DNA of 41,834 nucleotides, taken from JAWLFI01 sp041685645. Lineage in GTDB: Bacteria > Bacteroidota > Bacteroidia > Chitinophagales > Saprospiraceae. Under the pieces are notes generated by a model that was given only the letters and a program-made list of their open reading frames with translations, ran no database searches and was not told the origin of the DNA. The DNA lies in contig JAWLFI010000001.1 of assembly GCA_041685645.1 (NCBI GenBank), positions 1 through 41,834 on the forward strand, read 5' to 3'. Position numbers and translations under genes: made by a program. Positions 7,585-16,437 of the stretch are shown piece by piece. The first letter of the stretch is position 1; the number at the start of each line of letters is the position of its first letter.

Positions 7585-9966
7585 ATGAAAGTGAGAGTTG
7601 AAGAGCAAAGGGAGTGCACGCACTGCGGGCAAAGTTGCATTGATGAAACTATAGTTGACGGCGATGATTTCTTTTGTTGTTCCGGTTGTTTTTCCGTTCA
7701 TCGATTATTGGAGGAGCACGAGACGCACAAAAGAGAAGAAAACTACAATATTGAAGGCCCCGTTCTGGAGGACTACGCCTATTTGGAAGAAGAGGATGTC
7801 ATTGAGGCATTGACATCCCATCGCGAAGGCCGGTGGGCGGTGGTTGATTTTTACATTCCCAATATTCACTGTTCATCCTGTATTTACTTATTGGAAAATA
7901 TCATGCGACTACACAGTGGAATCACCTCCTGTCGAGTTGATTTTTTAGAAAAACAAGCCACATTCACTTATGATGAGGAGGTGATTTCTCTGCGCCAATT
8001 GGTGGAATTGTTGATCGCAATTGATTACCCGCCCCGACTTCAGTACGAGCAATTAGAATCTAAGGATAGACCGACATGGGATAAATCTCTGCTCTTGAAA
8101 ATGGGCGTGGCCGGTTTTTGCTTTGGTAATATTATGCTATTGAGCTTTCCGGATTACATCGGACATGTCGAGTCGAATTATGCTTATTGGTTCGGATGGA
8201 TTAGTATTGTTTTTGCGATTCCGGTTGTATTTTACAGCGCCTGGGATTACCTCAAGTCCGCAACTCTGAGTTTGCGTTCGGGGCGCTTGAATATCGATGT
8301 ACCGGTCACTCTGGGGATTATGACCTTACTTTTGCGAAGTATTTATGAGATTGTGAGTGGAATGGGTGCGGGCTATCTCGACAGTCTTTCCGGCTTTGTA
8401 TTTTTTTTATTGATCGGCCGATGGTTTCAGAACATTACCTACCGCTCCATGTCTTTTGACCGGGATTACAAGTCTTATTTTCCCATTGCAGTCATGAAGG
8501 CGCAAGGCTCGGGTTGGTTATCCACCTCAATTCGAAATGTATCCATCGGGGATCGATTATTGATTCGACCGGGCGAATTGATTCCCGCTGACGGTCGATT
8601 GCTGCGAGGGGAAGGTAGGATCGACTACAGCTTTGTGACTGGAGAGGCTCAGGCCATCCGTAAAGGACTTGAAGAAAAGATTTTGGCCGGAGGGAGACAG
8701 CGTGGGGACTCTATTGAGATGGAGGTCACCGAAAAGGTAGATCAAAGTTACCTCACGCGGTTGTGGGATCAGGATCCCTTTCATATTCCCAGGCAAAATC
8801 GCTTACAAGTTCTGCTCGATCAGATTGGGAAATACTTTACCTTGGGCATTTTGCTCATTGCGGGCTTGACCCTTTTTTATTGGTGGCCCCGTGATCTTAC
8901 CGTGGGCATTATGTCAGCCACAGCGGTACTCATCATTGCTTGCCCCTGCGCGATAGCTTTGGCGACGCCCTTCACCTATGGGAATATCGTTCGAATATTG
9001 GGGCGCCGGGGATTGTTTTTGAGAAATGTCCAGACGCTCACCCAACTGCAAGATATCACACAAGTAGTTTTTGATAAGACGGGCACTTTAACGGATCCCG
9101 AGAGCCGACAGATTGATTATCAGGGGCAAAAACTATCCCATGCTCAACAGCAGGCATTGGCACTGTTGACACTGCAGTCCTCTCATCCGATGAGTCGGAG
9201 TTTACATCAACACTTACCCGAAGCCCGTAAAGATATGGATTGTAAGGATTTTCAAGAGATTCCCGGTAGCGGATTGATCGGGCGCTGTGGTGATTTTGAG
9301 CTCAAAATTGGTTCTGCAAAGTACGTATTGGGTGCCACTGCGCAAGAGAGCGGTGTTTGGGTAGAAATAGATGGTAAATACCAGGGCGTTTATCGCTTTC
9401 AGCCTACCCTTCGCCCGGGAACGAAGGAAACCATCGAAGCCCTGGCAAAAAAGTACCCATTGCGCATTCTCTCAGGTGATGGGCCTCAGGAGCGCAGTCG
9501 GATGGAAAGGATTTTTCCCGCTGCTGCGACCTTCCACTTTCACCAAAGTCCGGCTGATAAATTACAGCATATTCGAGCTTTACAGGACAGTGGGGAAAAG
9601 GTATTATTTATCGGTGATGGACTCAACGATGCCGGTGCGCTTCGTCAGGCCGATGTGGGAGTAGTGATTTCAGATTCCGCCCAGCAATTCTCTCCATCGA
9701 GTGATGCTATTCTGGATGCAAAGCAATGGGCTGGTTTCTCTCAATTCCTTGGATTTGTCATGCAGAGCAGAAAGCTGTTATACGGCGCTTTTGTTTTTGC
9801 GGCCCTCTACAATACGATCGGCTTATTTTTTGCTGTCCAGGGTCTTTTATCCCCTGTGGTTGCAGCTATATTGATGCCGCTGAGTTCAATCAGTGTCATT
9901 GTTTTGGGCTTTCTGGGTGCCTACCTCATGGCTTATCGAAGAGGGTGGTCGCTATCTTCTTCGTGA
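7585..9966 (+). CDS. ccoI: CcoI-type copper-translocating P1B ATPase
   Basis: This 793-residue inner-membrane copper pump supplies copper for cbb3 oxidase assembly. An N-terminal Cys cluster (Cys11, Cys14, Cys18 and Cys31, Cys32, Cys35) is typical of the CcoI/FixI type. It is followed by a heavy-metal domain with HCSSC (Cys96, Cys99), the actuator motif VTGEAQA, the membrane motif Cys453-Pro-Cys455, the phosphorylation motif DKTGT (Asp497), the SSHPMS motif of P1B pumps and the hinge GDGLND (677-682). It is the first gene of the oxidase cluster and has its own CRP/FNR-type promoter. A 5-codon ATG frame at 7571 ends by overlapping this ATG (ATGA), so the start at 7585 may be reached by coupled translation. 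Assignment is firm from sequence and neighbours. Confidence 0.95.
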   Translation: MKVRVEEQRECTHCGQSCIDETIVDGDDFFCCSGCFSVHRLLEEHETHKREENYNIEGPVLEDYAYLEEEDVIEALTSHREGRWAVVDFYIPNIHCSSCIYLLENIMRLHSGITSCRVDFLEKQATFTYDEEVISLRQLVELLIAIDYPPRLQYEQLESKDRPTWDKSLLLKMGVAGFCFGNIMLLSFPDYIGHVESNYAYWFGWISIVFAIPVVFYSAWDYLKSATLSLRSGRLNIDVPVTLGIMTLLLRSIYEIVSGMGAGYLDSLSGFVFFLLIGRWFQNITYRSMSFDRDYKSYFPIAVMKAQGSGWLSTSIRNVSIGDRLLIRPGELIPADGRLLRGEGRIDYSFVTGEAQAIRKGLEEKILAGGRQRGDSIEMEVTEKVDQSYLTRLWDQDPFHIPRQNRLQVLLDQIGKYFTLGILLIAGLTLFYWWPRDLTVGIMSATAVLIIACPCAIALATPFTYGNIVRILGRRGLFLRNVQTLTQLQDITQVVFDKTGTLTDPESRQIDYQGQKLSHAQQQALALLTLQSSHPMSRSLHQHLPEARKDMDCKDFQEIPGSGLIGRCGDFELKIGSAKYVLGATAQESGVWVEIDGKYQGVYRFQPTLRPGTKETIEALAKKYPLRILSGDGPQERSRMERIFPAAATFHFHQSPADKLQHIRALQDSGEKVLFIGDGLNDAGALRQADVGVVISDSAQQFSPSSDAILDAKQWAGFSQFLGFVMQSRKLLYGAFVFAALYNTIGLFFAVQGLLSPVVAAILMPLSSISVIVLGFLGAYLMAYRRGWSLSSS

Positions 9967-9990
9967 ATCCCCCCTTTTTTGTTTAAAAAC

Positions 9991-10055
9991 TGAGGAGAAT
10001 CATACCTCAATATGACATTCATCATACAATGATTGCAGATGCCATTTTATCTTGC
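9991..10055 (+). promoter_or_regulatory. ccoS-ccoNOQP promoter with two CRP/FNR-type boxes 22 bp apart
   Basis: Box 1 is TGAGGAGAATCA (9991-10002) and box 2 is TGACATTCATCA (10013-10024), both TGA-N6-TCA with centres 22 bp apart. A -7-like element TATCTTGC lies at 10048-10055; the proximal box centre (10018.5) is 36.5 bp before its end, exactly as at ccoI. The position implies a transcript start near 10058, so ccoS must begin at 10111 and not at the upstream in-frame codon at 10033. Confidence 0.7.
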
Positions 10056-10110
10056 AAACGATTACAATAGTGCGTTTGACCACCTCAGTGGAGAGCGAAA
10101 AGTATTTGTT

Positions 10111-10269
10111 ATGGAAGTCATTTTTTTACTCATTGGATTAGGGATATTAGTAGCGGGCGGCTTTTTAGTGGCCTTTATTTGGGCCATGCGATCCGGTCAG
10201 TACGACGACGACTATACGCCATCGGTTCGCATCCTTTGGGATGATTCAAAGAAAAAGTCAAAGAAATAA
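10111..10269 (+). CDS. ccoS: cbb3 oxidase maturation protein CcoS
   Basis: This 52-residue single-span membrane protein has the usual CcoS form: one helix (VIFLLIGLGILVAGGFLVAF), then IWAMRSGQYDDDYTPSVRIL and a lysine-rich tail. CcoS is needed for cofactor insertion into the catalytic subunit of cbb3 oxidase and acts with CcoI. The ATG at 10111 places the helix at the N-terminus as in the family; the longer frame from 10033 would start before the predicted promoter. It lies 6 bases before the fused ccoNO gene, in one operon. Confidence 0.93.
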   Translation: MEVIFLLIGLGILVAGGFLVAFIWAMRSGQYDDDYTPSVRILWDDSKKKSKK

Positions 10270-10275
10270 TACGTT

Positions 10276-12408
10276 ATGGGAAAAATGGAGTCATTCAGTT
10301 ATGACAACAAAATCGTAAAGTGGTTTGCCTATGCCACTGTGATTTGGGGTATTGTTGGGATGTTAGTTGGCGTTTGGGCGGCATTTGAATTGGTCTTTCC
10401 CGGTTTAAATATGGCCATAGCAGAACTCACCTTTGGGCGTATCCGACCGCTGCACACCAATGCCGTCATTTTTGCTTTTGTGGGCAACGGGATATTCATG
10501 GGTGTTTACCATTCCCTACAGAGATTATTAAAAGCTCGCATGTATAGTGATAGGCTCTCCCTATTTCACTTTTGGGGATGGCAGGCGATTATTTTGGCAG
10601 CGGCCATAACCTTGCCTCTTGGAATCACGACCAGCCATGAATACGCAGAATTAGAATGGCCCATTAATATTGCCATTGCAGTGGTTTGGGTGGCTTTTGG
10701 CATCAATATGTTTGGGACGATTTTACGGAGAAGAGAAAATCACCTGTATGTAGCGATTTGGTTTTATATCGCTACCTGGGTCACTGTCACGATATTGCAT
10801 ATTTTTAATAATTTGTCGATTCCCTATTCCATGATGCAAAGTATTCCCGTTTTGGCAGGAGTACAAGATGCTTTGGTGCAGTGGTGGTATGGGCACAACG
10901 CCGTGGCCTTCTTTTTAACGACGCCCTATTTGGGCTTGATGTATTACTATCTACCCAAGGCCGCCAATCGGCCGATATTCTCATACAAGTTATCGATCAT
11001 TCACTTTTGGGCTTTGATCTTCATATATATCTGGGCCGGTCCACACCACTTACTGTACACTTCTCTGCCGGACTGGGCACAATCGTTGGGTACTGTGTTT
11101 TCGATAATGTTAATTGCTCCTTCCTGGGGTGGTATGCTCAATGGACTATTGACCCTCCGCGGCGCCTGGGATCGCGTCAGGCAAGATCCTATTTTGAAAT
11201 TCATGGTGGTTGCCGTTAGTGCATACGGCATGTCCACATTGGAGGGGCCTCTACTTTCTATCAAATCGATCAATGCCATCAGTCACTATACTGATTGGAC
11301 GGTAGCTCATGTTCACGTGGGCACTTTGGGCTGGAATGGGATGTTGACCTTTGGTATTTTGTACTGGTTGGTACCCAGAATTTACAATACGAAGTTATAC
11401 TCCATGAAATGGGCCAATGTTCATTTTTGGATATCCACTTTAGGGGTGTTGTTTTATGCCATTCCACTATACTGGGCGGGCTGGACGCAGAGCATGATGT
11501 GGAAGCAATTTGAGCCGGACGGATTTTTGACGTATCCCAACTTTTTGGAGACCGTAACTCAGATTCTGCCCATGTATTTTTTGCGGGCTATTGGCGGCAC
11601 CATTTATCTGGCGGGCGCAATTTTAATGGGAGTCAATCTCTACAGGACGGTAAAGAGCGGTCACTGTGCCGATGATGAAGCGGCCGAAGCTCCGGCTCTG
11701 ACTCCTCACAAACGAGAAAAAGGAGAGTATTGGCACAAGTGGATTGAGCGACGTCCGATACAAATGCTAATTGGTGCTACGATTGTAGTTGTGATCGGCG
11801 GGTTAGTAGAAATTTTCCCGATGCTTATTATCGATAAAAACGTGCCTAAAATCGCCTCTGTGCAGCCTTATACTCCGCTGGAGTTAGAGGGACGAGATTT
11901 ATACATTCGGGAAGGTTGCGTGGGTTGTCATTCGCAGATGGTTCGGCCCTTCCGGTCCGAAACAGAGAGATATGGCGACTACTCAAAATCCGGTGAGTTT
12001 ATTTACGATCGCCCTTTCCTCTGGGGATCGAAGCGAACCGGCCCGGATTTGCATCGGGAGGGAGAAAAGTATTCCGACAGCTGGCACTATTATCACATGT
12101 ATGAACCTCAATCGATGTCACCCGGATCTATCATGCCTCCTTATCCCTGGTTGATAGAGGATGACCTAAGCACGAAGTACACGGCAGCAAAGATTAAAGT
12201 CTTGCAATCACTAAACACCCCATACCCCAAAGGCTATGCTGATCAGGCAGTAAAGGACCTGGAAGAACAAGCCAGGGAAGTGGCGGAAAATCTCCGCGCA
12301 GAAGGAGTGGAGCAAGAAGATCTGGAGAAAAAGGAGATCGTTGCCTTGATTGCCTATTTACAGCGGCTGGGAACAGATATTAAGCCCAAACCTATTGTAG
12401 AAGAGTAA
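10276..12408 (+). CDS. ccoNO: Fused cbb3 cytochrome oxidase subunits I and II (CcoN-CcoO)
   Basis: This 710-residue protein joins the catalytic subunit CcoN to the monohaem subunit CcoO, an arrangement known in Bacteroidota. The CcoN part is polytopic and keeps the metal ligands: His60 in IRPLHTNAV for low-spin haem b, His207 in WYGHNAVAFF and His257/His258 in GPHHLLYT for copper B, and His345/His347 in HVHVGTLGWNG for the haem irons. After a linker and one helix (LIGATIVVVIGGLVEIFPML), the CcoO part binds haem c through REGCVGCHSQMVRPF (Cys548, Cys551, His552) and ends with the usual RTGPDLHREGEKY region. The enzyme reduces oxygen to water with high affinity and pumps protons. Confidence 0.96.
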   Translation: MGKMESFSYDNKIVKWFAYATVIWGIVGMLVGVWAAFELVFPGLNMAIAELTFGRIRPLHTNAVIFAFVGNGIFMGVYHSLQRLLKARMYSDRLSLFHFWGWQAIILAAAITLPLGITTSHEYAELEWPINIAIAVVWVAFGINMFGTILRRRENHLYVAIWFYIATWVTVTILHIFNNLSIPYSMMQSIPVLAGVQDALVQWWYGHNAVAFFLTTPYLGLMYYYLPKAANRPIFSYKLSIIHFWALIFIYIWAGPHHLLYTSLPDWAQSLGTVFSIMLIAPSWGGMLNGLLTLRGAWDRVRQDPILKFMVVAVSAYGMSTLEGPLLSIKSINAISHYTDWTVAHVHVGTLGWNGMLTFGILYWLVPRIYNTKLYSMKWANVHFWISTLGVLFYAIPLYWAGWTQSMMWKQFEPDGFLTYPNFLETVTQILPMYFLRAIGGTIYLAGAILMGVNLYRTVKSGHCADDEAAEAPALTPHKREKGEYWHKWIERRPIQMLIGATIVVVIGGLVEIFPMLIIDKNVPKIASVQPYTPLELEGRDLYIREGCVGCHSQMVRPFRSETERYGDYSKSGEFIYDRPFLWGSKRTGPDLHREGEKYSDSWHYYHMYEPQSMSPGSIMPPYPWLIEDDLSTKYTAAKIKVLQSLNTPYPKGYADQAVKDLEEQAREVAENLRAEGVEQEDLEKKEIVALIAYLQRLGTDIKPKPIVEE

Positions 12409-12418
12409 AAGAAGAATT

Positions 12419-12613
12419 ATGTACAAATATATTTTAGAAACTGCCGAGAGTATCAACTGGATGGCCTTGTTTTCCCTCCTTACTTTTTTGATTGTTTTTG
12501 TGTTGGCGGTGATTTTAGTGTTTCGACGCAGCGATGAGCACATCCGTCATATGGCGTCTTTGCCTTTAGATGATACGGAACCGGAAATAAAGGATGAAAA
12601 AGAGAAAAAATAA
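12419..12613 (+). CDS. ccoQ: cbb3 oxidase small subunit CcoQ-like
   Basis: This 64-residue protein has one membrane helix (WMALFSLLTFLIVFVLAVIL), then FRRSDEHIRHMASLPLDD and a charged tail, matching CcoQ/FixQ in size, topology and place between ccoO and ccoP. CcoQ stabilises the oxidase complex. Small size makes sequence similarity weak, so position carries much of the weight. It begins 10 bases after ccoNO and its end meets the ccoP start region. Confidence 0.85.
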   Translation: MYKYILETAESINWMALFSLLTFLIVFVLAVILVFRRSDEHIRHMASLPLDDTEPEIKDEKEKK

Positions 12614-12617
12614 ACCC

Positions 12618-13547
12618 ATGAAAAAGCATATTTACTTATTTGTTTTGTGTGTCTTTTTTCTTTTGCCCGGAGCGAAAGCAGAGAGTAGCATGATGGTTGG
12701 ACTCGAGGAAGTAGAATGGCTGAATGAGGCCATGACACTTCTTCTTCAAAACATCGTTGTGGTATTTGCAGGTATCATTATTATTGGAGCCCTGCTGATT
12801 ATGTATCGAACATTGATGGTTATTTTGGAGCAGGAGAAGATTCAGGCCATGGAGGAAGCCGGCATCAAAGTAAAAGACCCGAGCGAAATAGAAAAAGGTC
12901 CTTCAGCGTGGGAAAAAATGATGAAATGGTTATCCGGGGCCGTTCCCGTTTCCAGGGAGAAAGAGGTGGATCTTGGACACAGTTTTGATGGAATTCGCGA
13001 GTTAGACAATCGGCTTCCCCCCTGGTGGCTGGGACTGTTTTACGGCAGTATTATTTTTGCCGTGGTGTACATGTATTATTATCACTTTTCCGGGAACGAA
13101 TGGAGTTCCAGGGGAGAGTATAGAGAAGAGATGGCAGAGGCAGAGCGAAGTAAACGCCTGTATCGCGTGCAAATGGCAGATGTCGTGGACGAAGAAAGCG
13201 TGGAATTTCTAACCGACGAACTGGCGCTGGAGCAAGGCAATGTTATCTTCCAATCAAATTGTGCAACCTGTCACGGTGAAAATGGAGAAGGAGGGGTAGG
13301 TCCCAATTTGACGGATCCGTATTGGATTCATGGGGGAACCATTAATGACGTGTTTTCAGTTATTAAATACGGAGTTGCTGAAAAGGGGATGGTCTCATGG
13401 CAATCTCAGATCCGTCCTGCAGCGATGGAGAAGGTTGCGAGTTTTATTATGACTTTACAGGGCACAGAACCCGAGAACGCCAAGGAGAAAGAAGGTCAGT
13501 ATCACGATCCCGAGATCATCACAAGAGAAGACCTGGAAGAGGAATAA
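12618..13547 (+). CDS. ccoP: cbb3 oxidase subunit III, cytochrome c (CcoP), single-haem form
   Basis: The protein has a signal-like helix (MKKHIYLFVLCVFFLLPGAKA), a second helix (NIVVVFAGIIIIGALLIMYR), the CcoP signature DGIRELDNRLPPWWLGLFYG leading into a third helix, and one cytochrome c domain with CATCHGENGEGGVGPNL. Proteobacterial CcoP has two haem c domains; only one CXXCH is present here, as usual in Bacteroidota. An upstream ATG at 12594 would overlap ccoQ by 20 bases and add MKKRKNKP before the signal; I prefer 12618. The subunit passes electrons from cytochrome c to the CcoO part. Confidence 0.93.
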   Translation: MKKHIYLFVLCVFFLLPGAKAESSMMVGLEEVEWLNEAMTLLLQNIVVVFAGIIIIGALLIMYRTLMVILEQEKIQAMEEAGIKVKDPSEIEKGPSAWEKMMKWLSGAVPVSREKEVDLGHSFDGIRELDNRLPPWWLGLFYGSIIFAVVYMYYYHFSGNEWSSRGEYREEMAEAERSKRLYRVQMADVVDEESVEFLTDELALEQGNVIFQSNCATCHGENGEGGVGPNLTDPYWIHGGTINDVFSVIKYGVAEKGMVSWQSQIRPAAMEKVASFIMTLQGTEPENAKEKEGQYHDPEIITREDLEEE

Positions 13548-13571
13548 ATAGCTCAGTCAAGAGCAATAAAC

Positions 13572-14993
13572 ATGTCAGAAGAACGACGAGAAAACGATCC
13601 GGAGAACAGCTTTAGAGATAGCATTAGCTCTGTAGACCAGCAGGGAAAACGCATTTGGATTTACCCCAAAATGCCCCAGGGGCGTTTTTATGATTATCGC
13701 AAATGGTTGTCCTATGTGCTTCTCATTATTTTATTTGGCATGCCATGGATTAAAATCAATGGCGATCCCTTTATGCAGTTCGATATTCTGAACCGCCAGT
13801 TTATCGTATTTGGAGTGCATTTTGTTCCTCAGGATTTTCACTTGTTCGTCATCGCCATGCTCATTTTCATGATTTTCATCGTTTTATTTACGGTGATTTT
13901 TGGCCGGGTATTTTGCGGTTGGGTATGCCCACAGACCATTTTTATGGAGATGGTCTACCGTCGCATTGAATATGCGATTGAGGGGGACTACACAGCTCAA
14001 AGGCGATTGAACAAAGCGCCCTGGACGAGGGATAAGATATGGAAAAAGACACTAAAGCAAAGCTTGTTTTTTGGGATTGCTTTTTTGGTGGGAAACACCT
14101 TTCTCGCCTATATCATCGGCGTAGATGACCTAATGGAAATTATCCGCTCACCCATTGCAGAACATTGGGAGGGCTTTAGTGCGATGCTCATTTTTTCCCT
14201 GATTTTTTACTTTGTGTTCTCTCAATTGCGAGAACAGGTCTGTACCACGATATGTCCTTACGGGCGACTACAGGGCGTCATGCTGGATAAGCAATCTCTG
14301 GCTGTATATTACGATTGGATCAGGGGCGAGCCCCGGGGCAGGATCAAACGCAATGCTACTGAACTGGAGTTGGAGCAACAAGGCGATTGCATCGATTGCG
14401 GTTTGTGTGTTAAAGTGTGTCCGACGGGGATTGATATCAGAAATGGCATTCAATTGGAATGCGTGAATTGCACGGCTTGCATGGATGCTTGTGATGAGGT
14501 AATGGTAAAAGTGGATCGCCCCAAAGGGCTAATTCGCATTGACTCTCATGCCGGCATCGAATCGAAACAACACAAGCTGATTAATCCGCGATCTATTGCG
14601 TATAGTTTAGTACTTACGCTTTTGATTGGCATTGAATTGTTTTTGTTTGTCTCCAGATCAGATGTCGAAACGGTGTTTTTGAGAACTCCGGGCAAATTGT
14701 ATTACGAGAGAGAGGCCGGGGTCATAGAAAACCTCTATAATTATCAGCTGATCAATAAGACAGACCGGGAAATGCCTGTGGAATTCGTTTTACAGAACAA
14801 GGAGGGAGAAATTGAATACGTAGGGCAAGAGCCCACCACCATACCCAATGGCACAGTGAATGGATCGGTATTTGTCAAGATTTCCCGAGATGAGCTAGAC
14901 AATAGAAAGACTGAGATTTACATTCATGTGGTATCAGAAGGAGAGGTTCTGGAGCGATTGAACACTAACTTTTTGGGTCCCATAAAAAAATAA
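13572..14993 (+). CDS. ccoG: cbb3 oxidase assembly protein CcoG (FixG), iron-sulfur membrane protein
   Basis: This 473-residue protein has several membrane helices and the family's cysteine motifs: FCGWVCPQTIFMEMVYRRIE, QVCTTICPYGRLQGVMLDKQ and a double 4Fe-4S motif, CIDCGLCVKVCP then CVNCTACMDACDEV. A C-terminal periplasmic beta domain follows another helix (SIAYSLVLTLLIGIELFLFV). CcoG is thought to reduce copper for cbb3 maturation. It follows ccoP by 24 bases and precedes ccoH by 4 bases, so it belongs to the same operon. Confidence 0.95.
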   Translation: MSEERRENDPENSFRDSISSVDQQGKRIWIYPKMPQGRFYDYRKWLSYVLLIILFGMPWIKINGDPFMQFDILNRQFIVFGVHFVPQDFHLFVIAMLIFMIFIVLFTVIFGRVFCGWVCPQTIFMEMVYRRIEYAIEGDYTAQRRLNKAPWTRDKIWKKTLKQSLFFGIAFLVGNTFLAYIIGVDDLMEIIRSPIAEHWEGFSAMLIFSLIFYFVFSQLREQVCTTICPYGRLQGVMLDKQSLAVYYDWIRGEPRGRIKRNATELELEQQGDCIDCGLCVKVCPTGIDIRNGIQLECVNCTACMDACDEVMVKVDRPKGLIRIDSHAGIESKQHKLINPRSIAYSLVLTLLIGIELFLFVSRSDVETVFLRTPGKLYYEREAGVIENLYNYQLINKTDREMPVEFVLQNKEGEIEYVGQEPTTIPNGTVNGSVFVKISRDELDNRKTEIYIHVVSEGEVLERLNTNFLGPIKK

Positions 14994-14997
14994 TACG

Positions 14998-15441
14998 ATG
15001 AAATTACACTGGGGCAATGCTCTCTTTCTCTTTTTTGTAGGCTATATCGGTCTATTGGGTTTTACTTTGTATCAATCCACTCAAGTTAATCACAGCCTGG
15101 TGTCTCAGGATTATTACGCTCAGGATCTGGCGTATCAAGAGCAGTATGATAAGGTGGTGAACTACAAGTCCCAAAAAGACAGAGTCACCTTCAACTACAA
15201 TAAAGATACACGAGAATTGATCTTGAGCGGAAATCAAATTGCTCAACACGCGAAAGGTCAACTCACTTGTTACCACCCGGTTTCTGCGGTGGAAGATGTG
15301 AAGTTCGACTTTGATTTAAAGTCCAGTGAACTCATTCCATTGAGTCTGGAGCATTTGCCGAGAGGTCGCTGGGTCGTACAAATAGATTACGCCCAAGGAG
15401 AAGAGAGCTATTATCACGAAGAGGAAATTTTTATCCAATAA
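14998..15441 (+). CDS. ccoH: cbb3 oxidase assembly protein CcoH (FixH)
   Basis: This 147-residue protein has one N-terminal membrane helix (NALFLFFVGYIGLLGFTLY), then NHSLVSQDYYAQDLAYQEQ, which is typical of FixH: the SQDYYxxDLxYQ stretch is its best-kept part. The rest is a periplasmic beta domain. FixH/CcoH takes part in cbb3 assembly. It stands 4 bases after ccoG and 2 bases before the SafE-like gene. Confidence 0.9.
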   Translation: MKLHWGNALFLFFVGYIGLLGFTLYQSTQVNHSLVSQDYYAQDLAYQEQYDKVVNYKSQKDRVTFNYNKDTRELILSGNQIAQHAKGQLTCYHPVSAVEDVKFDFDLKSSELIPLSLEHLPRGRWVVQIDYAQGEESYYHEEEIFIQ

Positions 15442-15443
15442 AT

Positions 15444-16142
15444 ATGTTTTCCGTGCCCTTACTACTTGGTTTTTTCGGATCAGCACACTGCCTGGGAATG
15501 TGTGGCCCTCTGGCTATGGGCGTATCGCAAGTGGGGTCTTCTCAGTGGAAACACCTATTGGGTAGGTCTATCTTGTACAATCTGGGACGAGCGACAACCT
15601 ATGCCGGATTAGGATGGCTGGTGGGCGGTCTGGCTCAGCAATTTTTGACGAGCGGATGGCAGCAGCAATTGGCATTCATTACAGGTGGTCTTTTCATTCT
15701 GCTATTTCTCTTGTCTATTACGCCCGATAGTCTTCTTCAGCGATTTTCCTGGTACAGAAGCGGTCTCCGCCATTGGCAAAAGCATTTGGGGCAATGGATG
15801 CATCGGTGGGGGAGCTCCTCCTCATTTATTCTGGGTCTTTTGAATGGCCTGCTTCCCTGTGGCTTAGTGTATATCGCATTGGCCGGGTCTTTAGCGTTTT
15901 CTGCGGCCTGGCAGAGTGCTACTTTTATGTTTGTATTCGGCCTTGGCACCCTGCCTGCCTTGTTTTTTCTCATGACCGGAGCGAATCAACTGCCTTTGTT
16001 ACGTCATCGCTATTTTCGAAAAGCATTGCCTGCGGTTCAGCTCTTGATGGGAATTTTTCTCATTTACAGAGGGCTACAGGTGCAGTTACCTTTTGACTTG
16101 AGTTGGTATTTAACCGTCGATGATCCCGCGATGTGTCACTAA
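15444..16142 (+). CDS. SafE/UreH-like membrane protein of the cbb3 cluster
   Basis: This 232-residue polytopic protein starts with FSVPLLLGFFGSAHCLGMCG, the SAHCxGMCGP motif of the sulfite-exporter/UreH-like family (DsbD-like transmembrane fold). A second conserved motif, LGLLNGLLPCGLVYIALAGS, has the paired Pro-Cys-Gly. Family members next to ccoGH are usually assigned a role in copper handling or redox maturation of the oxidase; for this protein that is inference from context. It is the last gene of the operon. The next 295 bases (16143-16437) hold no recognisable gene or terminator. Confidence 0.87.
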   Translation: MFSVPLLLGFFGSAHCLGMCGPLAMGVSQVGSSQWKHLLGRSILYNLGRATTYAGLGWLVGGLAQQFLTSGWQQQLAFITGGLFILLFLLSITPDSLLQRFSWYRSGLRHWQKHLGQWMHRWGSSSSFILGLLNGLLPCGLVYIALAGSLAFSAAWQSATFMFVFGLGTLPALFFLMTGANQLPLLRHRYFRKALPAVQLLMGIFLIYRGLQVQLPFDLSWYLTVDDPAMCH

Positions 16143-16437
16143 AAAGATACCTTGATGAAGGCCGCAGATCCGAGAAGGAGTGCATTGATCTGCTCAGCAG
16201 AATTACTGACGAATCGTCTCGCGGATATTAGGGGTATCCCGAAAGATAGCTACTACTCGAAGAGCTAAAATCCGGAAAAGCCTATAGGTCCAATCTTAAT
16301 GAGCGTTTGATTGCAATAGTCTATGATGTGTTTGAAAACATTTCTCTTTTGCAACTCTATTTTTAGCGCTTAAAAAAGATAGGCTGGACGCTCTATTTTT
16401 TGAGTATTACTAAGAATCAGTGGCGGTCAGCCCCGGC

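Noticed and set aside
10033..10110. N-terminal extension of CcoS from the TTG at 10033
   Set aside because: It lies before or within the predicted -7 element, and CcoS proteins start directly at the membrane helix.
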